Part shown: in pieces, positions 15,613-23,789 of the stretch
Layout of the letters: the number at the start of each line of letters is the position of its first letter
Position numbering within the stretch: position 1 is the first letter of the stretch
Assembly: GCA_017302715.1 (NCBI GenBank)
Contig: JAFLCD010000001.1
Coordinates: 310,001-374,000, forward strand
DNA length: 64,000 nucleotides
Direction of reading: 5' to 3'
From: Deltaproteobacteria bacterium
GTDB taxonomy: Bacteria > Bdellovibrionota > UBA2394
Position numbers and translations under genes: made by a program
The notes under the pieces: generated by a model
Told to the model about the DNA's origin: nothing
Databases searched by the model: none
The model's input: only the letters and a program-made list of their open reading frames with translations

Positions 15613-17028
15613 ATGCCCATACAAACTCTGTCGGTGGTGCTTGCGGCTGGCGCAAGCTCACGGATGAAATCTCCCACGTCGAAACTTTTGCATTCGGTCC
15701 TAGGTAGGTCATTGATTCATCTCGCTCTCGACCAAGCTTCGGCGATTACAAATTCAGTTATTTTTGTAGTGGGACATCAGCGTGAAGCTGTTGAAGCCGC
15801 TGTAGAAAAACTAGCGGCGCCTTCGCTAAAAATTCAATTTGCTCTTCAAGAAAAACTTATCGGAACGGCCGATGCAGTTAAGGCCGCGCTCAAAGCACTC
15901 GAAGGTGTAGATGATCAGGCAGATATTTTTATTATGGGAGCCGATAGTGGGCTTCTTTTAAGAGAAAGTTTGATTCAATTTAAAAAAAATCATGAAGCGA
16001 GTGGAGCCGTGCTTTCGGTGATGACGACCGTTGCGTCCCACCCCAATTCTTACGGAAGAATTTTGCGAAATTCTCAGGGCGCCATGGAGGCCATCATCGA
16101 AGCGAAAGATGCAACCGATGCGGAGCTTGCGATTAGCGAAGTGAATACGGGTTTTTATTTGGTAAAACTGTTTGCACTCAAAGAAGCGCTTTCAAAAATC
16201 TCCAATCAAAATCGTTCTAAAGAATTTTATCTGACCGATATGGTTTCTTACGCTCGTCAAAGAGGTTGGCTGATTTATTCTCAGCAGATTGCTCTCGAAG
16301 AAGCGGCGGGTGTAAACACCCAGGCCGATCTCGTCGCCTTTGGTGAAATTTTGCAAAATAGAATTAATCATAAGTGGATGAAAGAAGGCGTCCGATTTTT
16401 AGATCCACGTTCTACTTTCATCGACTTTGATGTGAAAATTCAAGCGGGCGTTGTACTTGAGAGTGGAGTTCATCTGCGGGGAGAAACTTCTCTGGGTGAG
16501 AATGTGCATGTGAGCGCGTATTCCATTCTTTCAAATGTAGATGTGGGAACGAATACAAGAATCGAAAGTTTTTCACACTTAAAGGATTGCAGGATTGGTA
16601 AGGATTCAAGCGTTGGGCCTTTTGCTCGCATTCGTGGAAATGCAGTTTTAGAAAATGATGTTCACGTCGGAAATTTTGTAGAGATAAAAAAATCTCATCT
16701 GCATTCGGGGACGAAGTCCGGGCATCTGGCATATTTAGGCGACGCAGAGATTGGAAGAAATTCTAATATCGGCGCAGGCACGATCACTTGCAATTACGAT
16801 GGCTTTAAAAAGAGCCAAACGACGATCGGCGAAAATGTTTTTATTGGTTCTAATTCTTCTTTAGTGGCTCCTGTAAAAATCGGAGATAATGCAATCGTCG
16901 GCGCGGGATCCGTGATTACAAAAGACGTTGAGGCCGAAAGTTTAGCAGTTGAAAGATCTGATCAGCGCGAAATTAAAGAGGGCGCGAAAAAATTTCGTAG
17001 CCGCAGAGAAAATTCAAATAAAAAGTAA
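15613..17028 (+). CDS. glmU: bifunctional UDP-GlcNAc pyrophosphorylase / GlcN-1-P acetyltransferase
   Basis: 471 residues. It makes UDP-GlcNAc, the precursor of peptidoglycan and LPS, in the cytosol. The uridylyltransferase domain is at about 1-235 (VVLAAGASSRMKS nucleotide loop, LLHSVLGRS, EVNTGFYLV). The left-handed beta-helix acetyltransferase domain is at about 255-455, with hexad repeats and the motifs GHLAYLGDAEIG, NIGAGTITCNYDG and FIGSNSSLVAPV. The catalytic His of this family is probably the one in SGHLAYLG. The ATG at 15613 is required because the nucleotide loop starts at residue 7. glmS follows after 17 bases, so one operon supplies two consecutive steps. Confidence 0.96.
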   Translation: MPIQTLSVVLAAGASSRMKSPTSKLLHSVLGRSLIHLALDQASAITNSVIFVVGHQREAVEAAVEKLAAPSLKIQFALQEKLIGTADAVKAALKALEGVDDQADIFIMGADSGLLLRESLIQFKKNHEASGAVLSVMTTVASHPNSYGRILRNSQGAMEAIIEAKDATDAELAISEVNTGFYLVKLFALKEALSKISNQNRSKEFYLTDMVSYARQRGWLIYSQQIALEEAAGVNTQADLVAFGEILQNRINHKWMKEGVRFLDPRSTFIDFDVKIQAGVVLESGVHLRGETSLGENVHVSAYSILSNVDVGTNTRIESFSHLKDCRIGKDSSVGPFARIRGNAVLENDVHVGNFVEIKKSHLHSGTKSGHLAYLGDAEIGRNSNIGAGTITCNYDGFKKSQTTIGENVFIGSNSSLVAPVKIGDNAIVGAGSVITKDVEAESLAVERSDQREIKEGAKKFRSRRENSNKK

Positions 17029-17045
17029 GTGAGTTAAAAATTTTT

Positions 17046-18887
17046 ATGTGTGGAATCGTCGGTTATGTTGGTGAAAGGCAAGCTCTCCCCATTGTTTTGT
17101 CGGGGCTGAAGCGACTCGAATATCGCGGATACGATTCGGCGGGTGTTGCGGCCTTCGATCAATCCAATGGCACAGTTCATTTAAAAATTAAACGAGCCGA
17201 AGGTCGTTTGGATAATTTACTTAAAGTTTTAAAAGAAGATCCAATTAAAGGCACAAGCTCGATTGGCCATACGCGCTGGGCTACACACGGTCGGCCTTCA
17301 GAAAAAAATGCGCATCCCCATCGCTATAAAGATGTGGTGATTGTGCACAACGGTATCATCGAAAATTATATTTCTCTTCGTGAAGAGCTCGTAAAGCACG
17401 GGCACACTTTTCTCTCCGAGACGGATACCGAAATTGTGGCGCATTTGCTTCAGAGAGCGATCGATCAAGAAAAAGATTTTGAAAAAGCCTGTCAGAAAGT
17501 GGTGAACAAATTAAAGGGCGCCTTCGCTCTGGCCGTTCTTTGGGCTAAAGCTCCCAACAAGCTTTTTGTAGCCAAACAACATTGTCCGATGGTGCTTGGA
17601 CTTGGAAAAGATGAGCAGTTTATTGCTTCGGATATTCCAGCACTTTTGGATTACACCAAAGATTTTATTTTCTTAGAAGATGGCGAAATGGCTTTTGTGG
17701 AACCCACTAAAGTCGTAGTCAAAAAATTCGACGGTGAAATTGTTCGTAGAAAATCTCATCGAGTAGACTGGTCTTTAGCCGCGGCAGAAAAGGAAGGCTT
17801 CGATCATTTTATGCTCAAAGAAATCTATGAGCAGCCCAGAGTTTTGCGAGACACTTTTCGCGGACGTATTCAGTCAAAGTTTGATGGAGTTCAGTTTGAG
17901 ACATTTAAAATGTCGGATGCTGAGGCAAAAAAATTAAAATCTCTTTTTCTTTTGGGATGTGGAACAGCTTGGCATGCAAGTCTTGTTGGGAAATATTGGA
18001 TTGAGAGTTTTGCAAAGCTTCATGTCGATGTGGATTTAGCCTCTGAGTTTAGGTATCGAGATCCTGTTGTTTTTAAGAACTCTTTAGCTGTAGCGATTTC
18101 TCAATCAGGAGAAACGGCAGATACTTTGGCAGCGATCTCCGAAGCCATGAAATTAAAATTAAAGCCATTGGCAATTACCAATGCGGTTGAAAGTTCGATC
18201 GCTCGAAAAACGAAGTCGGTGATTTATACTCACGCAGGGCCTGAAATTTCAGTCGCATCCACAAAATGTTTTATGGCGCAGCTTGGAGTGCTGGCACTCT
18301 TTTCAGTTTATTTAGCTTCGAAGCGAGGAACTCAAAATAAAAAATGGGTGTCCAAAATTTTAACAGATTTAGCTGAAGTCCCTGAAAAAATTTCAGAAGT
18401 TTTAAAATTGAACGATCACATCCGAAATATTGCAAAAAAATATAAAGATTATCGCCAATATTTTTATTTAGGACGTGGACTTTCGTTTCCGATGGCCCTT
18501 GAAGGCGCGCTGAAATTAAAAGAAATTGCCTACATTAATACTCAAGCTTATCCCGCCGGCGAAATGAAACACGGGCCTATCGCTCTTATTTCTGAGGATT
18601 GGCCGATTGTTTGCGTGGCTCCTCAGGATAAAATTTACGGCAAAGCCATTTCTAATTTTGAAGAAGTAAAAGCCCGCGGCGGAAAACTGATTTCGATCGG
18701 CACTGAAGGTGATACCGAACTTCGCAACCGATCCGATGAATGGATTGGGCTTCCCAAAATTCGAGAAGAGTTCTCTCCGTTTTTAACGGCCGTAGCTTTA
18801 CAGCTTTTTTCTTATCATATGAGTGTGCTGAATGGCTGTGATGTAGATAAGCCAAAAAATTTGGCGAAGTCGGTTACCGTAGAATAA
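17046..18887 (+). CDS. glmS: glutamine-fructose-6-phosphate aminotransferase (isomerising)
   Basis: 613 residues, the usual length. It converts fructose-6-P and glutamine to glucosamine-6-P. The N-terminal nucleophile Cys2 is in MCGIVGYVG. The glutaminase domain runs to about 240 (GHTRWATHG, HNGIIENY, SETDTEIVAHL). Two SIS sugar-isomerase domains follow (LGCGTAWHASLVGK, ISQSGETADT, SVASTKCFMAQ, ALKLKEIAYI). The C-terminal DKPKNLAKSVTVE is the classic end. Its product feeds, after GlmM, into the upstream GlmU. No glmS ribozyme signature was seen in the 17-base gap, and none fits there. Confidence 0.97.
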   Translation: MCGIVGYVGERQALPIVLSGLKRLEYRGYDSAGVAAFDQSNGTVHLKIKRAEGRLDNLLKVLKEDPIKGTSSIGHTRWATHGRPSEKNAHPHRYKDVVIVHNGIIENYISLREELVKHGHTFLSETDTEIVAHLLQRAIDQEKDFEKACQKVVNKLKGAFALAVLWAKAPNKLFVAKQHCPMVLGLGKDEQFIASDIPALLDYTKDFIFLEDGEMAFVEPTKVVVKKFDGEIVRRKSHRVDWSLAAAEKEGFDHFMLKEIYEQPRVLRDTFRGRIQSKFDGVQFETFKMSDAEAKKLKSLFLLGCGTAWHASLVGKYWIESFAKLHVDVDLASEFRYRDPVVFKNSLAVAISQSGETADTLAAISEAMKLKLKPLAITNAVESSIARKTKSVIYTHAGPEISVASTKCFMAQLGVLALFSVYLASKRGTQNKKWVSKILTDLAEVPEKISEVLKLNDHIRNIAKKYKDYRQYFYLGRGLSFPMALEGALKLKEIAYINTQAYPAGEMKHGPIALISEDWPIVCVAPQDKIYGKAISNFEEVKARGGKLISIGTEGDTELRNRSDEWIGLPKIREEFSPFLTAVALQLFSYHMSVLNGCDVDKPKNLAKSVTVE

Positions 18888-18888
18888 T

Positions 18889-19857
18889 TTAATCTACGAC
18901 TTCGATATCAAAATACTTACCGTTGTAAGTTTCAAACTGATGAGCCGCACCAAAAATCAGTTCGATTTCGCGTCTTGGATTTTGCGTATGAAAAATCGCC
19001 ACATTTTTAAAAACTTCGAGTTCTCTATCTGTGTAAACAATTTTTCTGATTTCTGGGATGTTCCAGTGAGATTCCGGCGGTAAATTCAAAAGATTTCGAT
19101 CTTTTAGAAGTTGAAGAGCTTTTTTTGATAAGACTTCATCTTCAGTTTTAATTTTATCTGTAACTCCTAACCAAAAAAGCAAAGTTGAAGCTCCATCAAA
19201 ATATAATCTTTCTCTTTGTTCGGCAGTAAGTTTTGCATATTTTTCAGGCAGCCCATTTGGAAAAATTTTCTGAATTCGCTTTTCTATTTCTTTAGGCGAT
19301 AGTTCAACTCCTTCCGGATGAGCTAAGGTTTTCCACAATGATTTACTATTTAAGCGTTCATCCGGTAATTGCGAAAAAAATGGGATATCTCTAAATGTTC
19401 CTTCGTCAAAATATGCTTTCTTAGGATTTTTTTTAATATTTTGTGCGATGGCAAACTGAGCTCTTGCCGTGTATTCGCTGATAACTTCTGTTTTAACATC
19501 TTCATGAATCTGCGGTCGAAATTTTATTTTAATTCGCGTTTTCGGAAGCGGAATATTTTGAGCTTTGAACGCTTCTTCAATTTCATGGTCGCGAGCTCCG
19601 ACTTGAACATCTTTCACTCGGTACTGTGTGTAATGCGGATAAGCTGTATATTCAGCATCGGCTCTTAAGGGCTGAGTGAACTTTCCTATTGCACTGCCGA
19701 GGCCAACCACGCCGAAAATAGATCCAAGCGTGACGACACAAACTTTTTTCGTCGCCCAAGAAGATTCCGCGCGCGTCTGCGCTCCAGAAAAAATTCCAAA
19801 AATAAAAATGATGAGGAAAAAATACTTAAACGATTTTCTTAGGATTATCCGATCCAA
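18889..19857 (-). CDS. hypothetical exported or membrane-anchored protein
   Basis: About 322 residues. I chose the TTG at 19857, which leaves a 32-base overlap with the upstream PilZ gene. The longest frame starts at 19962 but would overlap PilZ by 137 bases. The N-terminus has a strong hydrophobic segment (YFFLIIFIFGIFSGAQTRA) that fits a cleavable signal, and a second one (VCVVTLGSIFGVVGLGSAIG). The remainder is soluble, basic and helical, with no recognised motif. It is coupled to the PilZ gene and could be an envelope partner of it, which is inference from position only. Confidence 0.65.
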   Translation of the reverse strand: MDRIILRKSFKYFFLIIFIFGIFSGAQTRAESSWATKKVCVVTLGSIFGVVGLGSAIGKFTQPLRADAEYTAYPHYTQYRVKDVQVGARDHEIEEAFKAQNIPLPKTRIKIKFRPQIHEDVKTEVISEYTARAQFAIAQNIKKNPKKAYFDEGTFRDIPFFSQLPDERLNSKSLWKTLAHPEGVELSPKEIEKRIQKIFPNGLPEKYAKLTAEQRERLYFDGASTLLFWLGVTDKIKTEDEVLSKKALQLLKDRNLLNLPPESHWNIPEIRKIVYTDRELEVFKNVAIFHTQNPRREIELIFGAAHQFETYNGKYFDIEVVD

Positions 19858-20254
19858 AGAATTCTTCGATAATTCGTTTGGAGACCGTAATAATTTGTTT
19901 GTTTCGTAAATAAACCACATAAGCATCGATGATTTTCTTGATATTAGGTTGAACGTCTTCAAATCGAACGCCCATTCCCAATGTTTCTTTGCTCTTTTTT
20001 CGGTTCTGCGTCCAATTGATTCGCATGACTTTTGAGTTCACCTGCAAAGATCCAAGATCACCAGGCAAATGAAGTTGAAGAGAAATATCTGTTCGTGGGG
20101 TTAAAAGCTCACTTGTCTTTAAAAATAAACCATCAGCCGTGATATCCGTAATGTCGGCAGTTTTTTCGACGCCGTTTACAAAATAGCTGACTCGTTCCGA
20201 AAGCAAAGGAATTCGGATTCCGGTTCGTTTATCTTTTGACTTGAGTGGTTCCAT
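19826..20254 (-). CDS. PilZ-domain protein (c-di-GMP receptor type)
   Basis: 142 residues. The PilZ beta-barrel spans about 8-115. The c-di-GMP binding signatures are visible: RxxxR as RTGIR at 10-14, and the second motif as DITADGLF (a Thr in place of the usual Ser in D-x-S-x-x-G). A C-terminal helix follows. PilZ proteins bind cyclic di-GMP and switch motility, secretion or surface traits. The upstream 295-base gap (20255-20549) separates it from a divergent response-regulator gene and shows no other coding sequence. It probably shares a transcript with the following exported protein. Confidence 0.88.
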   Translation of the reverse strand: MEPLKSKDKRTGIRIPLLSERVSYFVNGVEKTADITDITADGLFLKTSELLTPRTDISLQLHLPGDLGSLQVNSKVMRINWTQNRKKSKETLGMGVRFEDVQPNIKKIIDAYVVYLRNKQIITVSKRIIEEFFGSDNPKKIV

Positions 20255-20487
20255 CGTATGTTTCCCCTTAAGATTTCTTACTCCCCGAACTTATAACTAA
20301 ATTCGGTTTTTGTTAAATTCTTTGCATCGGATCTAAAAATGCCAACGCTTTAGATACTAAGTATGCAATTGTCATACCAGCCTATAGATTCATTTAAAGC
20401 CATTTAAAAGCCTATTTAAAAATATTGCTGCGACACAGAAAGGACAAATCAGGACTTGGTCTTCCGCACTTATTACAAGACAAAATT

Positions 20488-20515
20488 TTGACGGTTTTTT
20501 TGCGAAATTTATTAG
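20488..20515 (+). promoter_or_regulatory. candidate sigma70 promoter for the receiver-PopZ-like gene
   Basis: TTGACG (20488-20493), a 16-base T-rich spacer and TATTAG (20510-20515), about 35 bases before the strong ribosome site AGGAGGAGAG at the start codon. The -10 match is only 4 of 6, so this is tentative. Confidence 0.35.
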
Positions 20516-20549
20516 GTATGTTTAATAATAGATAAACATAGGAGGAGAG

Positions 20550-21269
20550 ATGGCAAAGCGTTCAGAAAATCAGAATAGAAAACGAAAGGTTCTCGTTGCA
20601 GATGAATCTGTCACTATTCAAAAGCTTGTCCATTTAACTTTTGCAGGCACCTCTTATGAAATCGTAATCGCAAGTGACGGTCACGATGCTTTAGCGAAAG
20701 CAAAAGGTTTAAAACCAGATTTTATTTTGGCGGATTGTCAGCTTGCGCAGCTCGATGGATTTCAACTCTGTAGTTCTGTTCGAAAAGAATTAGGACTTTC
20801 TGCCACCAAAGTTATTTTACTTAAGGCCGCAAATGATAAAGACGCGAACTCAAAAGCTATCGAAGCTCGAGCTGATGAATTGATGTCTAAACCTTTCGAC
20901 GCCAAAACTTTAATGCAGGCGATTGAGCGTTTAAATTCCGAGGAAGAAAATTCCACCGTTGTAAAAGCTGCGCCCGCTGCGGATGAAGAAGTTACTCAAC
21001 GAGCTCCCGCCGCTGTTTCGATCGAAGATGAAGTAACGAGAACTGAAAAAATTTCAAATACAGCCGCGCGTAGAATTATGGATCCCGCAGTAAATCATTT
21101 TATTTCAGATACTCAGACGAGTTCGCCTTTTCGTGGGGCTTCACCTGAGGCAAATCTTGATCCTTTAGCGCAGGCACAAATTAAAGAATGGATCGATGCC
21201 AATCTTCCTTCGCTCGCTGAAAAAATGATTAAAGATGAAATCGCGCGGCTGGTCGCTAGCCGGAATTAA
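20550..21269 (+). CDS. response-regulator receiver with PopZ/DUF2497-like C-terminal domain
   Basis: 239 residues with an excellent ribosome site (AGGAGGAGAG). Receiver domain about 12-130: acidic pair ADE at 17-19, phosphoacceptor Asp62 (ILADCQLAQLDG), conserved Lys114-Pro115 (MSKPFD). The usual switch Thr/Ser position reads Lys92 (VILLKAAN), which is odd and may alter signalling. A Glu/Ala/Thr-rich linker (about 130-200) leads to a C-terminal helix pair (QIKEWIDANLPSLAEKMI) very like the C-terminus of PopZ/DUF2497 polar-organising proteins. This suggests a phosphorylatable polar-localisation factor. birA follows after 2 bases, so the gene may head the birA-coaX operon. Confidence 0.82.
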   Translation: MAKRSENQNRKRKVLVADESVTIQKLVHLTFAGTSYEIVIASDGHDALAKAKGLKPDFILADCQLAQLDGFQLCSSVRKELGLSATKVILLKAANDKDANSKAIEARADELMSKPFDAKTLMQAIERLNSEEENSTVVKAAPAADEEVTQRAPAAVSIEDEVTRTEKISNTAARRIMDPAVNHFISDTQTSSPFRGASPEANLDPLAQAQIKEWIDANLPSLAEKMIKDEIARLVASRN

Positions 21270-21271
21270 TT

Positions 21272-21940
21272 TTGATTCGTCATTTTCATTTTGAAACTTT
21301 GTCATCCACTCAAGATGAAATTTTTCGTCTCTTTGAAAAAAAAGAAGTCAGCCCATTTTTAGTAACAACCGATGAGCAAACTTCAGGCCGCGGCCGAATG
21401 GGACGCATTTGGAATTCTGAAAAAGGAAGATCTCTCACCATGAGCCTTGGCGTCAAATTACCTGCGGCAAAAATTTTGGGTTTATCTTTGGCGGTGGGAT
21501 TAGGAGTAAGAGAAGCTCTTTCAGAAGAATCTCTTCAGCTCAAATGGCCGAATGATTTGATGATGAACAATGAAAAGGTTGGCGGCATTCTAATTGAATC
21601 TAAATCTCACGGAGATTTGGCTGAAATCGCTATCGGTGTTGGCGTAAATTTATTTGATCAGCAGTCCGTTTCATTTAAAGGAATTAAAAAGCAAATTTCT
21701 TCGGAGTTTGTGGCTGAAAAAATTTTAAATCGATTAGAGCCTTTTTCTCAAAAGGGATTCATTTATTTTAAAAGTGAATATGAAAAATATATGTGGAATC
21801 GAGGCAAGGAGATTCGCCTAAAAATCCAAGACGAAGAAAAATTAGTTTTAGCTGTTGGTGTTTCCGAGAAAGGCTATCTTATTACTCGAGATGGCGAAGA
21901 GCTCGCTATGACCGATCAAGGTGAAATCTTGTGGAGCTAA
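21272..21940 (+). CDS. birA: biotin-[acetyl-CoA carboxylase] ligase
   Basis: 222 residues from TTG 21272. It activates biotin with ATP and attaches it to the biotin carboxyl carrier protein in the cytosol. The ligase core is complete: STQDE, then the biotinyl-AMP loop GRGRMGRIWNS, LKWPNDLM, KVGGILIES and IGVGVNLF. The small C-terminal domain follows. There is no N-terminal DNA-binding domain, so it is a monofunctional enzyme and not a biotin repressor. coaX overlaps its end by 10 bases, an association seen in many bacteria. Confidence 0.95.
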   Translation: MIRHFHFETLSSTQDEIFRLFEKKEVSPFLVTTDEQTSGRGRMGRIWNSEKGRSLTMSLGVKLPAAKILGLSLAVGLGVREALSEESLQLKWPNDLMMNNEKVGGILIESKSHGDLAEIAIGVGVNLFDQQSVSFKGIKKQISSEFVAEKILNRLEPFSQKGFIYFKSEYEKYMWNRGKEIRLKIQDEEKLVLAVGVSEKGYLITRDGEELAMTDQGEILWS

Positions 21941-22674
21941 AAACTTGGTTTGTGAAAATTGGAAACTCTGAAGTAGTGGCATGGAACGGAGGTGTCAAAT
22001 TTCTCAGATTTTCGAGTTCAAAATTTTCTGTTGAAGGGTTTTTTAAAAAATTAGGTAAGACACAACGTCTTTGGGTGGTGGGTGTGGTGCCAAGTCTTCA
22101 AAGTAAGATCTCCCAAGTCGCCAGGAAAAAAGGAATCATAGTAAAACAATTGAAACTCTCTGATATTCCCGTTCGTCCTGCTTATCGAAAAAATTTAGGA
22201 ATCGATAGATTGCTGAATGTTTATGCAGCTTCTTTGATTTTAAAAAAAAGGGGTGGAGTCGTCATTGATTTAGGAACCGCTATCACAGTGGATTTTTTTA
22301 AGAAGAAGAAAAATTTAGTTTCGCATCTAGGCGGATGGATTTTACCAGGTCCGCGTTTGATGGCTGAAAGTTTAGCAGCGCAAACGGCGAAGATCCCCTT
22401 GGTTGGCAGAGAAGATTTGGAGAAGGTGAGGCTGGATACTTGGCCAAAGCGAACCTCTGAAACTTTAGTTTTGGGGCAGCTTCATTTGATTTATGCTCTA
22501 TTTATGGAAGCAGAGAGGTTTGCTGAGAAAAATTTGAAAGTGCCTCATCAGCTTTTAGTGACAGGTGGACATGCAGCTGCGTTTTATTTTATTCGCACAT
22601 CAAAAAAATATTCTTTTGTTCCTTATTTGGGATTGAAAGCTCTTAAAGTTCTAGAAAGAAAATCTTCCAGATGA
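21931..22674 (+). CDS. coaX: type III pantothenate kinase family protein (first Asp replaced)
   Basis: 247 residues from GTG 21931. The family phosphorylates pantothenate at the start of CoA synthesis. ASKHA-fold motifs present: GIDRLLNVYAA (substrate), VVIDLGTAITVDF (phosphate loop and Asp), GGWILPGPRLM and SLAAQTAKIP. However, the first phosphate loop, normally D-x-G-N-T, reads VKIGNSE: the conserved Asp is Lys (codon AAA at about residue 9). In studied members this Asp is one of three conserved acidic residues considered important for activity. So the enzyme may be altered, weak or regulatory. No second pantothenate kinase is in the window. Overlaps birA by 10 bases and the next gene by ATGA. 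Confidence 0.85.
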   Translation: MELKTWFVKIGNSEVVAWNGGVKFLRFSSSKFSVEGFFKKLGKTQRLWVVGVVPSLQSKISQVARKKGIIVKQLKLSDIPVRPAYRKNLGIDRLLNVYAASLILKKRGGVVIDLGTAITVDFFKKKKNLVSHLGGWILPGPRLMAESLAAQTAKIPLVGREDLEKVRLDTWPKRTSETLVLGQLHLIYALFMEAERFAEKNLKVPHQLLVTGGHAAAFYFIRTSKKYSFVPYLGLKALKVLERKSSR

Positions 22675-23753
22675 ATTACCCAAATTACGATGAGCTGCCT
22701 CCACAGTTAAAGCAAATTTTAGATCCATCGAAGCCAAAAAATATTGCGATGGTCGCCAGAGGGGTCGCTCCTTTGCCTCCCGCAACTTTGATCTCTGCTT
22801 GGTGTTATTTAGAAAGATCCGGAGAGCCAGAGATGTTAGCGGCGGCTAAAAAATCTTTAGATGAATATCCAGATAAAATGATGTTGCCGGTTTTGCAGAC
22901 CGAGCTTCCTTCGTGGGTTCTCTATCATTTAGGACTGCGATTTCTGATCAAAGATGAGTTTCTTGAATTTATTTTGCTTAATGATTTTAGTCCGGACGAA
23001 ATTTTCTTAGAAGCTGCAGCCGTTTGTTCAGAGAAAATGACAATTCTCATCTCTAACAATCAAGAAAGAATTATTCAAAGCCCAGAGCTTGTTAAGATTC
23101 TTGAAAAAAATCCTCAAAATTTAAAAAGTAATACCGATCGCTTAAAGCATTTTTTACATTTGGCGGGGATTCAAATTCCGGGCGAGCAAATGGCTGTTGG
23201 CGATGCACCCACCCCAGCGATGAAGGCAGCCATAGAAACTGCAACCTCTGAAAACGAAGCGGAATCTGAATCCACAGAAGACGCAGATGCCGCTGATTTG
23301 AAAAAGATTTCCGAAATTGGCACGGCCTTGAACGAAGAACAAAAACAAAGTTTGCTTCAATTTATATCGAAGTTGAATATTGGCGGTCGGATGAAGATCG
23401 CGATGAAGGGCAACAAAGAAGTTCGACAAATTTTAATTCGAGATTCGAATAAAATTGTTTCTATGGCTGTTCTTAAATCTCCTAGAATTACTGACAATGA
23501 AATCTGCCATTATTCAGCCCTTCGAAATGTTTCAGACGATGTAATTCGCGCGATTGGTGGAAATCCAACTTGGTCTAAGGTCTATCAAGTTAAATACAAT
23601 CTGTGTTTTCATCCTAAAACTCCGCTTCAACAATCCATGGTTTTTTTGAAATTTTTGAATATGCGAGACCTGGGGAAATTGGCAAAAGAGCGAAATATTC
23701 CTGGGCCTCTGCGTAAGGCCGCTAAAGAGCTTTTAGCCGTCAAACGTAAGTAG
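22671..23753 (+). CDS. conserved hypothetical protein, HEAT-like, deltaproteobacterial type
   Basis: 360 residues, cytoplasmic. The N-terminal 160 residues are helical. A Glu/Asp/Ala-rich acidic linker (about 190-215) leads to a C-terminal helical domain. That domain holds GGRMKIAMKGNKEVRQILIR, SPRITDNEICHY and NVSDDVIRAIGGN, phrases that I recall from conserved hypotheticals of myxobacteria and relatives. The pattern is of short repeated helices that may bind protein or RNA. The start overlaps the coaX stop by ATGA, so it belongs to that operon. The molecular function is unknown. Confidence 0.75.
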   Translation: MNYPNYDELPPQLKQILDPSKPKNIAMVARGVAPLPPATLISAWCYLERSGEPEMLAAAKKSLDEYPDKMMLPVLQTELPSWVLYHLGLRFLIKDEFLEFILLNDFSPDEIFLEAAAVCSEKMTILISNNQERIIQSPELVKILEKNPQNLKSNTDRLKHFLHLAGIQIPGEQMAVGDAPTPAMKAAIETATSENEAESESTEDADAADLKKISEIGTALNEEQKQSLLQFISKLNIGGRMKIAMKGNKEVRQILIRDSNKIVSMAVLKSPRITDNEICHYSALRNVSDDVIRAIGGNPTWSKVYQVKYNLCFHPKTPLQQSMVFLKFLNMRDLGKLAKERNIPGPLRKAAKELLAVKRK

Positions 23754-23789
23754 CCAAGTCGCTTTATTCTCGGCTAAGATTTTCATTCG

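Noticed and set aside
17029-17045. Possible glmS ribozyme upstream of glmS
   Set aside because: The gap to glmU is only 17 bases, so the ribozyme cannot fit.
19858-19962. Longer start of the exported protein after PilZ
   Set aside because: It would overlap the PilZ gene by 137 bases; a TTG at 19857 gives a proper signal-like N-terminus with a 32-base overlap.
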